Below, in pieces: positions 23,050 to 30,745 of a stretch of DNA of 64,000 nucleotides (position 1 is the first letter of the stretch; every line of letters begins with the position of its first letter). A program made the position numbers and the translations under genes. The stretch is from Pseudomonadota bacterium (GTDB lineage Bacteria; Pseudomonadota; Gammaproteobacteria; Steroidobacterales; Steroidobacteraceae). The stretch is from contig JABBNZ010000005.1 of the NCBI GenBank assembly GCA_019352035.1, positions 34,058 through 98,057 of the forward strand. Reading direction: 5' to 3'. The notes under the pieces were generated by a model. The model was given only the letters and a program-made list of their open reading frames with translations, was not told the origin of the DNA and made no database searches.

Positions 23050-24780
23050 TCAACTGGCGTAGGCCCGGCGCATGACGCCGCCATGCTCCGGGCTCCCGCG
23101 GCCGACGGAAATCGGTTGTGCCAGACTCTCGGGCGGCGGCTGGCCGAGCAGGCGATAGAGCACGACGAGCTGGCGGCGATAGAGGCTGTCGAACTGGCTC
23201 ACGGCCTCGGCGGGGTTGTAATCGCCGAACCACCAGAACCAGTCCGAGCTCTCGCAGAGGCCGAGCTGGCGCTCGGCGGCGGTCCGCTGCGCCGCATCGA
23301 GGGCGGCCGACGCCATGACGCCATCGAAGGTCCGCTTGGCCTCGCAGAGCAAGTCCCAGGCGCGGTTCTTGGCCGGATCGCCCATCCAGGTGGCCAGCGT
23401 GCCGTGCACCCAACTGCCGGCCACGACATTCTGCAGCGGACGCGGCTCGAGGCCCCGCGCGACGCAATCGGACAGCGTGGTCAGCTCCAGCTGCGGGTGC
23501 GCGGCCAGCAGTGAATACAGCGCGCGCAGGAAGTAATAGCCGTTGAACGGGTAGTGCTCCCACGCGTTCTCGCCATCGAGCGCGATCAGCACGGCGTGAC
23601 GGGCGTGGCTGCCGGAAGGCTCCATTGGCGCGGCCTCGGCGTACTGCCTCGCGAGACGCGCGAGCTCGTTGACGAGATTGTGCGCGGCATCATCGCCGTG
23701 CCAGGTCGCGTAGGTGAAGCCTATGAGATCGGACAATGTATCGTCGCGAAAGAACTCGATCATGTTGCCGCCCGGCAGGCGGTAAGGCCTGTTGTACGCG
23801 TCCTGATCCCGTGCGGCCTTCGGATCGCTGCGGGCCAGAGCGCCCTGCAGTACGTTGGCGCTGGTGGCGGCCCACTTGAAGCCCGCGCGATCGAGCAGCT
23901 CCAGCGTGCCGCGGCTGATCGCGCCCTCCGAGGGCCAGCAGCCGGCCGGCTCCATGCCGAAGGCGTGCTTGAAGACGCGCAGCGCCTCCCGCACGTGCCA
24001 CTGCGCGCGCTCTGCCCCTCCAGGATAGGCAGGGTGCTGCGGCAGCGGCATGTTGGGGACGGCATCGCGGGCCGCCTGGAAGTCGAGGAGCAGCGGGATG
24101 ATCGGATGTCCGTACGGGGTCACCGACAGCTCGCACTGGCCCCGCTCGGCGAGCTTGCGATAGCGCGGGACGACGGAGGCGACGAGATCGCCGACGAGGG
24201 AAAGGAGCTCGCGCCGCTGCGCGGCGGTGAAGGCGCGGCCCTGCTGCGTGAGCGTACTCACGAAAGCATCGGAGCGGCGCACCGTCTCCCCGAGCCACGC
24301 GAGGTGGTACCAGACCGCCAGATCGTGGATGAGCTGATCGGAGGCGTAGCTCACCCGCTCCGGGGTGGCGAGCGGCTCTGCGAGCGTGGCGAGCTCGAGA
24401 TAGGGACCGAAGCGCTCGATCATCTGCTTGCGCTGGGCCTTGAGGCAGGCGCGCAGCAGCTCCAGCCGCTCGGCGGGCTCCGCCGGCACCGGATCGGGGC
24501 CGAGGAGCGCCAGCACCGGATCCGGCAGCGGGGCGCCGCTGCGCAGGTGCTCGGCCACACGCCGCGAGATCTCCTCGAGCTGCTCGAGCAGCACCGGCGT
24601 GAAGTTGACCACGGCACGCACCGCCGGGTTGGCCTCCATGTGCGCGGCCATGTCGGTGTAGTCCTTGATGGCATGGAGATACGTCCATGGCAGCACATAC
24701 CGTCCCGTGAGCGCGTCCCGGTACTGCGGCTGGTGCATGTGCCAGAGGAGGACGACGGGCAGGCGCGAATCGGAATCCAT
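23050..24780 (-). CDS. glycoside hydrolase family 57 protein
   Basis: The 576-residue protein matches GH57: N-terminal LWHMHQPQYRD, the catalytic nucleophile Glu285 in CWPSEGAIS, and the acid/base Asp402 in ALDGENAWEHY. GH57 contains alpha-amylases, amylopullulanases, 4-alpha-glucanotransferases and glycogen-branching enzymes; sequence alone does not separate these here. Its place between glgC and malQ, with no glgB in view, makes a branching or trimming role in glycogen possible. The ATG at 24780 is preferred; the frame is open to a TTG that overlaps the glgC stop. There is no signal peptide, so it acts in the cytoplasm. Confidence 0.9.
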   Translation of the reverse strand: MDSDSRLPVVLLWHMHQPQYRDALTGRYVLPWTYLHAIKDYTDMAAHMEANPAVRAVVNFTPVLLEQLEEISRRVAEHLRSGAPLPDPVLALLGPDPVPAEPAERLELLRACLKAQRKQMIERFGPYLELATLAEPLATPERVSYASDQLIHDLAVWYHLAWLGETVRRSDAFVSTLTQQGRAFTAAQRRELLSLVGDLVASVVPRYRKLAERGQCELSVTPYGHPIIPLLLDFQAARDAVPNMPLPQHPAYPGGAERAQWHVREALRVFKHAFGMEPAGCWPSEGAISRGTLELLDRAGFKWAATSANVLQGALARSDPKAARDQDAYNRPYRLPGGNMIEFFRDDTLSDLIGFTYATWHGDDAAHNLVNELARLARQYAEAAPMEPSGSHARHAVLIALDGENAWEHYPFNGYYFLRALYSLLAAHPQLELTTLSDCVARGLEPRPLQNVVAGSWVHGTLATWMGDPAKNRAWDLLCEAKRTFDGVMASAALDAAQRTAAERQLGLCESSDWFWWFGDYNPAEAVSQFDSLYRRQLVVLYRLLGQPPPESLAQPISVGRGSPEHGGVMRRAYAS

Positions 24781-24785
24781 GGGGC

Positions 24786-26060
24786 TCAAGCGGACAGGCG
24801 CCGAAGCATGTCGGGCGTCACGACGACGACGCCCTGCTCGGTGACGAGGAAGCGCCGGGCATCCTCCGCCCGGTCGATCCCGATCCGCATCCCGTCGGGA
24901 ATTTCGCAGCCCTCGTCGATGATCGCCCCGCGGATCTCGCAGCCGCTGCCGATGAGCGCGTGCGGCAGGATGACGGAACGCTCGATGGTGGTGCGCTCTT
25001 CGACGCGCACGTTGGAGAAGAGCAGCGACTCGCGAATGAGGGCGCCGGAGATGATGCAGCCGCCCGAGACCATCGAATTGATGGCCGTGCCGCGGCGGCC
25101 GTCCTCATCGAGGATGAACTTGGCTGGAGGCTGGTGCATCTGATAGGTCCAGATGGGCCAGTCCTCGTCGTAGATGTTGAGCTCCGGCCTGACGTGCACC
25201 AGCTCGAGGTTCGCCTCGTAGTAGGCATCGAGCGTGCCGACGTCGCGCCAGTAACTCTGCGCGCGCGTCTTGACGTCCTGGAAGGGGTAGGCGAACACCT
25301 GCAGCGTCGTGCTGAGCGTCTTCGGGATGATGTTCTTGCCGAAGTCGTGGACCGAGGACTCGTCGACCGCATCCTCCTCCAGTAGACGCTGCAAGAGGCG
25401 CGTGTTGAAGACGTAAATGCCCATCGAGGCGAGAATGGTGTCCGGGCGCCCCGGAAGCGTATCCGGGACCGCGGGCTTCTCGGAGAACTTCGTCACGCGG
25501 TTCCATTCCGTCGCGGTGAGCACGCCGAAGTGGCGCGACTCTGTGGCAGGCACCTCGACCACCCCGACGGTGATGTCGGCGCCCTTCTCCACGTGGTAGG
25601 CGATCATCGGCCCATAGTCCATCTTGTAGATGTGATCGCCTGCAAGCACGAGCACGTGCTTGGGCCTATGGGAGAGGATGAGCTCGATGTTCTGGTGGAC
25701 GGCATCGGCCGTGCCTCGGTACCAGACCGGGCCTTTCTGCTGCTGGGCGGGGATGGTCTCGATGAACTCGCCGAACTCGCCGCGCAGGTAGCTCCAGCCC
25801 CGCTGCACGTGGGCGAGCAGCGATTGCGCCTTGTACTGGGTGAGGATGGAGATCTGGCGGATGCCGGAGTTGACGCAGTTCGACAGCACGAAATCGACGA
25901 TACGGAACTTACCGCCGAACGGCGTCGCCGGCTTGCAGCGATGCTCGGTGAGGTCCTTCAGGCGCTCTCCCCGGCCGCCGGCCATGATCACCGCGAGCGT
26001 GCCTCCTGTCAGGCGGCTCACGTAGCGTCCGGAAGAGGCGCGCGCAGGCTGTCGGGGCAT
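24786..26060 (-). CDS. glgC: glucose-1-phosphate adenylyltransferase
   Basis: The 424-residue enzyme makes ADP-glucose from ATP and glucose-1-phosphate, the committed step of glycogen synthesis. The nucleotidyltransferase loop AGGRGERLKDLTEHRCKP, the LVLAGDHIYKMDY segment with the metal-binding Asp, the sugar-phosphate-binding FSEKP and the C-terminal left-handed beta-helix (SGALIRESLLFSNVRVEE) are all present. I chose ATG 26060, which has AGGAAA ahead of it; an in-frame start at 26111 would run through a phased repeat that looks regulatory. The GH57 gene follows 5 bases after the stop. Confidence 0.95.
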   Translation of the reverse strand: MPRQPARASSGRYVSRLTGGTLAVIMAGGRGERLKDLTEHRCKPATPFGGKFRIVDFVLSNCVNSGIRQISILTQYKAQSLLAHVQRGWSYLRGEFGEFIETIPAQQQKGPVWYRGTADAVHQNIELILSHRPKHVLVLAGDHIYKMDYGPMIAYHVEKGADITVGVVEVPATESRHFGVLTATEWNRVTKFSEKPAVPDTLPGRPDTILASMGIYVFNTRLLQRLLEEDAVDESSVHDFGKNIIPKTLSTTLQVFAYPFQDVKTRAQSYWRDVGTLDAYYEANLELVHVRPELNIYDEDWPIWTYQMHQPPAKFILDEDGRRGTAINSMVSGGCIISGALIRESLLFSNVRVEERTTIERSVILPHALIGSGCEIRGAIIDEGCEIPDGMRIGIDRAEDARRFLVTEQGVVVVTPDMLRRLSA

Positions 26061-26068
26061 GCTAGGGT

Positions 26069-26115
26069 TTCCTGGGAGGTTCCTGGGAGTTTCCTGGGGC
26101 ACTCGTGTCACGAGT
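26069..26115 (-). promoter_or_regulatory. phased repeats and palindrome in the glgC leader
   Basis: Three copies of TTCCTGGG(A/G) occur at 26069, 26080 and 26091 (plus-strand reading), exactly 11 bases apart, about one helical turn. Next to them is the palindrome ACTCGTG-T-CACGAGT at 26101-26115. Both lie in the 118-base gap between the glgP stop and the glgC start. The layout suggests an operator for a DNA-binding protein, but no regulator is identified. Confidence 0.45.
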
Positions 26116-26178
26116 CGGCGGGTCTCAGAGAGAGTCGGTCAGGGCTCGTTTTTGGCTCCATCTTATCGCGCGCGCGGC

Positions 26179-28761
26179 CTAAAGCCACTTCATCAGTCCC
26201 AGGGCGTACTCGTGCGACAGCAGATCGTGCTGCGGATAGATGCGCACCTCGGTGGCGAACTGGCCGCATTCCGGGGGTTCCGCATCGAGGGCGAACACGA
26301 CCGCGCCGTCGGATTCGTGCTCGCCGGTGGCGGTAAAGGGTGCGCGCCAGAGTCCATCGCGCTGCGGCGGCTCGAAGGAGCAGAGCGGCGGCAGGCCCTG
26401 CTCGCCCTCGGGCACGAGGCGCCGCGCTAGGAGCTCGACGCGCACGTCGGACGCCTGCAGCCCGTTCAGGCCCGCTGCCACGCGCATGCGCAGATGCTCG
26501 CCCCGCGGCAGGTCCGGGGGCGCATCGGCGACCGCCCGCAGGCTCACCCGGCTCCAGGCCTGCCGGATGCGCTGCTGCCACTCGGCGAAGCCCCGTGCCC
26601 CGGCGAAGCCGCCGTCCGCGAGCCGCCGGTACTGCTCCGCCGCCGGCCGGTAGAGCCCGCGCCGGTAGTCCTCGAGGACACGCCTCATGTTGAAGCGCGG
26701 AATGACGGTCATCATCGCGCGCTTGGCTCGCGCCACCCATTCGGGCGAGCAGCCGCCATCGCCCTCTCTCTGACCGGCCGCGTAGTAGAGCGGGATGACC
26801 TCCTCCTCGAGGGTATCGAGGATGAGCTCCGCCTCGAGCGCATCGCGACGCTCGGGGTCCTGCACGGTGGCAGGCGGGATGCCCCAGCCGTTGTCCTGCA
26901 TCCACCCCTCGGCCCACCAGCCGTCCAGGATGCTGAGGTTCAGGCGTCCGTTGATGGCGGCTTTGATGCCGGAGGTGCCGCTCGCCTCGAGCGGCGCGAT
27001 CGGGTTGTTCAGCCAGACATCGACGCCGGAGACGAGCGAGCGCCCGAGCTGCAGGTCGTAGTCCTCGAGGAAGATGATGCGGCCGACGAACTCCGGGGAG
27101 GTCATGAGCTGGCGGATCTCGCGCAGCACCTGCTTGCCCGGCTCGTCGGCGGGATGGGCCTTGCCGGCGAAGAGCAGGAGCACCGGCCGCTCCGGGTCGT
27201 TGACGAGGCGCGCCAGCCGCTTCCGGTCCCTCAGGAGCAGGGTGGCGCGCTTGTAGGTTGCGAAGCGCCGGGCGAAGCCGATCGTCAGGACGTTCGGCCG
27301 CAGCGGATCGAGGAACCGGGTGACGTGGCGCAGCTGCGCCGGGCTCATCCCCTTGCGCGCGTACTCGCGCTGCAGGCGGTCGCGGACACTCCCGAGCATG
27401 CGGGACTTCACGGACTGCGCGGTGGCCCAGAAGCGCTCGTTGGGCACGCCCTCGAGCGCATTCCAGAAATCGACGTCGCTCAGCCGTTCGCTCCAGCTGG
27501 AGCCCAGCTCGGCATCGAAGAAATCCATCCACGATTTGTGCAGAAACGTCGGCACATGCACGCCATTGGTCACGAAGCCGACCGGGTTCTCCTCGGGGCG
27601 GATCTCCGGCCACTGGTCCGCGCAGAGCCGGGAAGAGACCACGCCGTGGATGCGGCTGACGCCATTGACGTGGCGCGAGCCGTTCAGGGCGAGGCGGGTC
27701 ATGTTGAAGAGACCCGGGGCCGCCGGGGCGCGCGCGAGGTCCAGGAAGCGCTCGACGGGAATGCCGAGCTCCCGGATGAAGTCGTTGAAATGGGCGAGGA
27801 TGAGATCGTGCCCAAAGGCGTCGTGACCTGCTGCGACCGGCGTATGGGTCGTGAAGACGCAGGCTGCCGCTACCGCTTCGACCGCCGCCTCGAACGGAAG
27901 GTCGAGGGCCAGATGCTCACGCAGAAGCTCAAGGATGAGGAACGCGGCGTGCCCCTCGTTGAGGTGCCACACGGCGGGCGTGAGGCCCAGCGCACGCAAC
28001 GCGCGCGTGCCGCCGATGCCGAGGATCATCTCCTGTCGGATGCGGGTGGACTCATCCCCCCCATAGAGGCGGTGGGTGATGTCACGGTCGGTGGGTGCGT
28101 TTTCCGCGGTGTTGGTATCGAGCAGATAGACGGGGACGCGCCCCACCCTGGCTTTCCAGAGACGGGCGACCACATCGCGGCCAGAGATCCGCACCGTGAC
28201 TTTGATCTGCTGCCCGTTGCCGTCACGGGCGGCCTCGACGGGCAGATCCCGTGGGTCATGCTCATGGTATTCGGCGTGCTGGACACCGTCGTTGTCCACG
28301 GTCTGGGTAAAGTAGCCCTGCTCGTAGAGCAGCCCCACCGCGACGAAATTGGCGCGTCCGTCGCTCGCGGATTTGCAGTAATCGCCCGCCAGGACCCCGA
28401 GGCCGCCGGAATAGATGGGGAAGCTCTCGTGGAAGCCGTATTCGGCGCAGAAATAGGCCACGAGCGGCTCATCGCTCCGGGACGCCGGCGCGGCCACGTA
28501 GGCACCGAGCGCCTCGAGACCGGCACGGTAGCGCGCCAGATACACGGGATCCCTGGCGGCGCGATCGAGGCTCGATTGCGCGATGCAGCGCAGGAGCAGG
28601 CGTGGATTGCCGCTCGTCTGCTTCCACAGCTCAGCATCCAGATCCTCGAAGAGCGCGCGGATCGGGCGATGCCAGGAAAAGAACAGATTGCCGGCCAGCT
28701 CGGGCAGGCGCTTCAAGGCCTCTGGAAGGACTGGGGTGATCTCTAGGAGCGTATTGCGCAT
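26179..28761 (-). CDS. glgP: alpha-glucan phosphorylase (GT35)
   Basis: An 860-residue phosphorylase of the alternative 'alpha-glucan family' type, with an N-terminal DUF3417-like domain (ALKRLPELAGNLFFSWHRP). It releases glucose-1-phosphate from glycogen using PLP. The C-terminal PLP/substrate region EASGTSGIKAAINGRLNLS and the DGWWAEGW motif are intact, as is WHLNEGHAAFL in the N-terminal half. It heads the minus-strand cluster glgP-glgC-GH57-malQ, with glgC following after 118 bases that hold a possible operator. The pairing of breakdown (GlgP) with synthesis (GlgC) suggests a turnover cycle. Confidence 0.95.
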   Translation of the reverse strand: MRNTLLEITPVLPEALKRLPELAGNLFFSWHRPIRALFEDLDAELWKQTSGNPRLLLRCIAQSSLDRAARDPVYLARYRAGLEALGAYVAAPASRSDEPLVAYFCAEYGFHESFPIYSGGLGVLAGDYCKSASDGRANFVAVGLLYEQGYFTQTVDNDGVQHAEYHEHDPRDLPVEAARDGNGQQIKVTVRISGRDVVARLWKARVGRVPVYLLDTNTAENAPTDRDITHRLYGGDESTRIRQEMILGIGGTRALRALGLTPAVWHLNEGHAAFLILELLREHLALDLPFEAAVEAVAAACVFTTHTPVAAGHDAFGHDLILAHFNDFIRELGIPVERFLDLARAPAAPGLFNMTRLALNGSRHVNGVSRIHGVVSSRLCADQWPEIRPEENPVGFVTNGVHVPTFLHKSWMDFFDAELGSSWSERLSDVDFWNALEGVPNERFWATAQSVKSRMLGSVRDRLQREYARKGMSPAQLRHVTRFLDPLRPNVLTIGFARRFATYKRATLLLRDRKRLARLVNDPERPVLLLFAGKAHPADEPGKQVLREIRQLMTSPEFVGRIIFLEDYDLQLGRSLVSGVDVWLNNPIAPLEASGTSGIKAAINGRLNLSILDGWWAEGWMQDNGWGIPPATVQDPERRDALEAELILDTLEEEVIPLYYAAGQREGDGGCSPEWVARAKRAMMTVIPRFNMRRVLEDYRRGLYRPAAEQYRRLADGGFAGARGFAEWQQRIRQAWSRVSLRAVADAPPDLPRGEHLRMRVAAGLNGLQASDVRVELLARRLVPEGEQGLPPLCSFEPPQRDGLWRAPFTATGEHESDGAVVFALDAEPPECGQFATEVRIYPQHDLLSHEYALGLMKWL

Positions 28762-29125
28762 TGCGGTCTGTACCGGGCTTCCTGCAGCGAATCAGGCCGC
28801 GCAGTCTAGCGGGTCGGACGCGGCTCTGACCATGGAGCGCGGCGCTGCGGCGCCAGGCCTGGCGCAGGCTCGAGCGCGGCGGGTCCGAGCCAGTGCGCCG
28901 CTCACATCGCGAGGACGCGGACGTGCCCCGCTCGCTGCTTGCGGCATCCATCGCGCTCTCGGGCGCCGCCGCCAGCGGGTCGGGAGCTGTCATCAGGCCC
29001 AGCTCATGTCTCTGACGAGCAGCAACGGCCGCTCTTCGCCCGGGGTGCCGCGCCCGGCAATGAGCGACCTGCACCCGTATGGCAGCAGACCCGAACTTGG
29101 CGCTGAGCCGCTAGACTGCGGGGCA
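28762..29125. other. divergent intergenic region, no gene seen
   Basis: These 364 GC-rich bases separate glgP (minus) from the hypothetical secreted protein (plus). They should hold both promoters. I find no convincing reading frame, strong hairpin or repeat. Small frames present are Arg/Ala-rich noise typical of GC-rich DNA. Confidence 0.4.
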
Positions 29126-29794
29126 ATGCGGACGACTTATCGGCGGATGATGCTGGCAGCCGGGTTGGCGGTCCTTTCGGCCGCGGCGGCGCTGGCGTGC
29201 GCGGCGACGGCGGCCGTACCCACACAGACGCGGAAGCCCTCGGCCATGGCCGGGTTGCCGCCGGCATCGCTCGGCGGTCCTTGCCTGCGGTCGAGGGGCG
29301 CGTTTTTGCGGGCGCAGATCCGCGGGGCGGTCCGGGCCGATATCGATCTGCGCGGGCGGGAATTGAAGTGCGAGGGGGGGCCGCGGCTCGATGGCCGCGG
29401 CATCCGAATGGGCTTCGAGGGCCGGGCGGCGCGCCTCGGCAGGGTGAGGATGATCTTCGGAATCGACGGCGTGAAGGAAGGCCGGCCGGGGCGGGAGCTG
29501 CCGACCAACCTGACCGTGATCCTCGAGGACGAGAAGCTGCTCTTTGCTACGCAGGGAGACGGCAACTGCACCGTGGATCGGCTGACGCAGGAGCCTCTCA
29601 ACGGGAGGACTGCTCCAACCCGACCCGCACGCACCACCGCGACGACGCGCGTAAAATCGACTCCGGCGAAGAACCGCTACCGGGTGGTGGCACACGGGTT
29701 CTGCATCGCGCCCGCCAATGATCTCAGCGGCCGCCGGCGGATCATGGTGACGACCTTCGATTTTTCCGGCCGCGCCGATTTCCAGAGTCCATGA
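29126..29794 (+). CDS. hypothetical secreted protein
   Basis: A 222-residue protein with an N-terminal signal sequence (RRMMLAAGLAVLSAAAALAC, cleavage near ATA-A), then a beta-rich domain. Recurrent strands such as FLRAQIRGAVRADIDLRGR, RIMFGIDGV and LTVILEDEKLLFATQGDGNC are visible. Three or four Cys residues (in GGPCLR, LKCEGG, GNCTVD and HGFCIAP) could form disulfides. A Thr/Arg/Pro-rich linker precedes the final strand pair. I do not recognise the family. Its stop overlaps an ATG (ATGA) in the frame of the following DUF192 gene, so the two are probably coupled. Confidence 0.65.
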   Translation: MRTTYRRMMLAAGLAVLSAAAALACAATAAVPTQTRKPSAMAGLPPASLGGPCLRSRGAFLRAQIRGAVRADIDLRGRELKCEGGPRLDGRGIRMGFEGRAARLGRVRMIFGIDGVKEGRPGRELPTNLTVILEDEKLLFATQGDGNCTVDRLTQEPLNGRTAPTRPARTTATTRVKSTPAKNRYRVVAHGFCIAPANDLSGRRRIMVTTFDFSGRADFQSP

Positions 29795-29835
29795 GAAAGC
29801 GAGGGTACCCGTCCGTGAGCAGTCAGTGGCGTCCT

Positions 29836-30315
29836 ATGAATTTCAAAACCGTCCGATGGGCTCTGGGGATCGTTCTCGCGGGCACCCTTGCCGCGGCCTG
29901 CCTGGCGCAGTCGGCGCCGATCGAGAGCCTGACGCACTTCCCGCGCACGACACTCGACATCGTGGCACATGGACACCGGGACCGGTTCAAGGTCTGGATC
30001 GCCGACACCCCGCTGCGTCAGGAGCAGGGCCTGATGTTCGTGCGGGACCTGCCGCCGAGCGAGGGGATGATCTTCCCGCAGGGCGCGCCGCAGGTCGCGC
30101 ACTTCTGGATGAAGAACACCTTCATTCCGCTCGACATGGTGTTCGTGGGCGAGAACGGCCGGATCGCGAAGATCATCGCCAAGGCAAAGCCGTTCTCCCT
30201 GGCCGTACTGTCCTCCGACGTGCCCGTGATCGCGGTGCTCGAGATCCGCGGCGGCGAGGCGAAGCGGCTGGGAATCACGATCGGCGACCGGGTGAGCTGG
30301 AAGGCCGCCGGCTGA
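29836..30315 (+). CDS. DUF192 family exported protein
   Basis: The 159-residue protein consists of a signal peptide and one DUF192 domain, recognised by RQEQGLMFVRDLPPSEGMIF, HFWMKNTFIPLDMVFV and the C-terminal LEIRGGEAKRLGITIGDRV. The domain is a small beta-barrel of unknown function, common in envelope proteins. The ATG at 29836 gives a clean signal sequence (LGIVLAGTLAAACLAQ). An in-frame ATG at 29791 overlaps the previous stop and may also be used. A strong terminator follows at 30386. Confidence 0.88.
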   Translation: MNFKTVRWALGIVLAGTLAAACLAQSAPIESLTHFPRTTLDIVAHGHRDRFKVWIADTPLRQEQGLMFVRDLPPSEGMIFPQGAPQVAHFWMKNTFIPLDMVFVGENGRIAKIIAKAKPFSLAVLSSDVPVIAVLEIRGGEAKRLGITIGDRVSWKAAG

Positions 30316-30385
30316 TCTTTCGAGTCGGTCCTGCCGGGTCGGCTTCACTCACGACTTCGAGTAGGACTTCCGCTTCCGAGTAGCG

Positions 30386-30413
30386 ATGGGCCCCTTCGGG
30401 GGCCCATTTTTTT
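30386..30413 (+). terminator. rho-independent terminator after the DUF192 gene
   Basis: Stem ATGGGCCCC / GGGGCCCAT with a short TTC(G) loop and seven T residues (30407-30413), 70 bases after the stop. Confidence 0.9.
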
Positions 30414-30745
30414 GTGGCGCGCTGGCAGCTGTCGGCTCGCTCGCAACCCGCCTTCCGTTGCATGGACACAACGCAGGCGTGCCGAACCGCAGTTCACCGG
30501 CCATTTTCCGTCTGAAGCACACACCTGAGCGGCGACCGAATAGGCCCAAATCCGTTGCGTTTTAGCAAAAAGGGTATCGCATATTGGCGACGCGCTGCTA
30601 ATATCCGACCCTAAGCAGATCCGGCCTAGGCCTGAGCTTGGGCGTAAAGCTGTACGCAACTCAAATCAGAGCCGGCACGCCTCCTGGGGAGGCCGCCGCG
30701 CAAACGTAAAATAGGGCCAAGGGAGTCGCCCCAGAGGAGAATTTG
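30414..30745. promoter_or_regulatory. leader of the TonB-dependent receptor gene
   Basis: These 332 bases between the terminator and the receptor start contain no gene. An AT-richer segment (30550-30600, with TTGCGT and TAATAT-like boxes) is the likeliest promoter area. GGAGA at 30736 is the ribosome site. A GGCCTAGGCC palindrome lies at 30625-30634. No Fur-box-like dyad was recognised. Confidence 0.4.

Noticed and set aside
23050-24789. A start codon for the GH57 protein at TTG 24789
   Set aside because: It overlaps the glgC stop and adds only three residues; ATG 24780 gives the expected N-terminus.
26061-26111. N-terminal extension of GlgC to 26111
   Set aside because: The 17 added residues are not homologous to GlgC, and the DNA there has an 11-base period that is not a multiple of three, better explained as regulatory.
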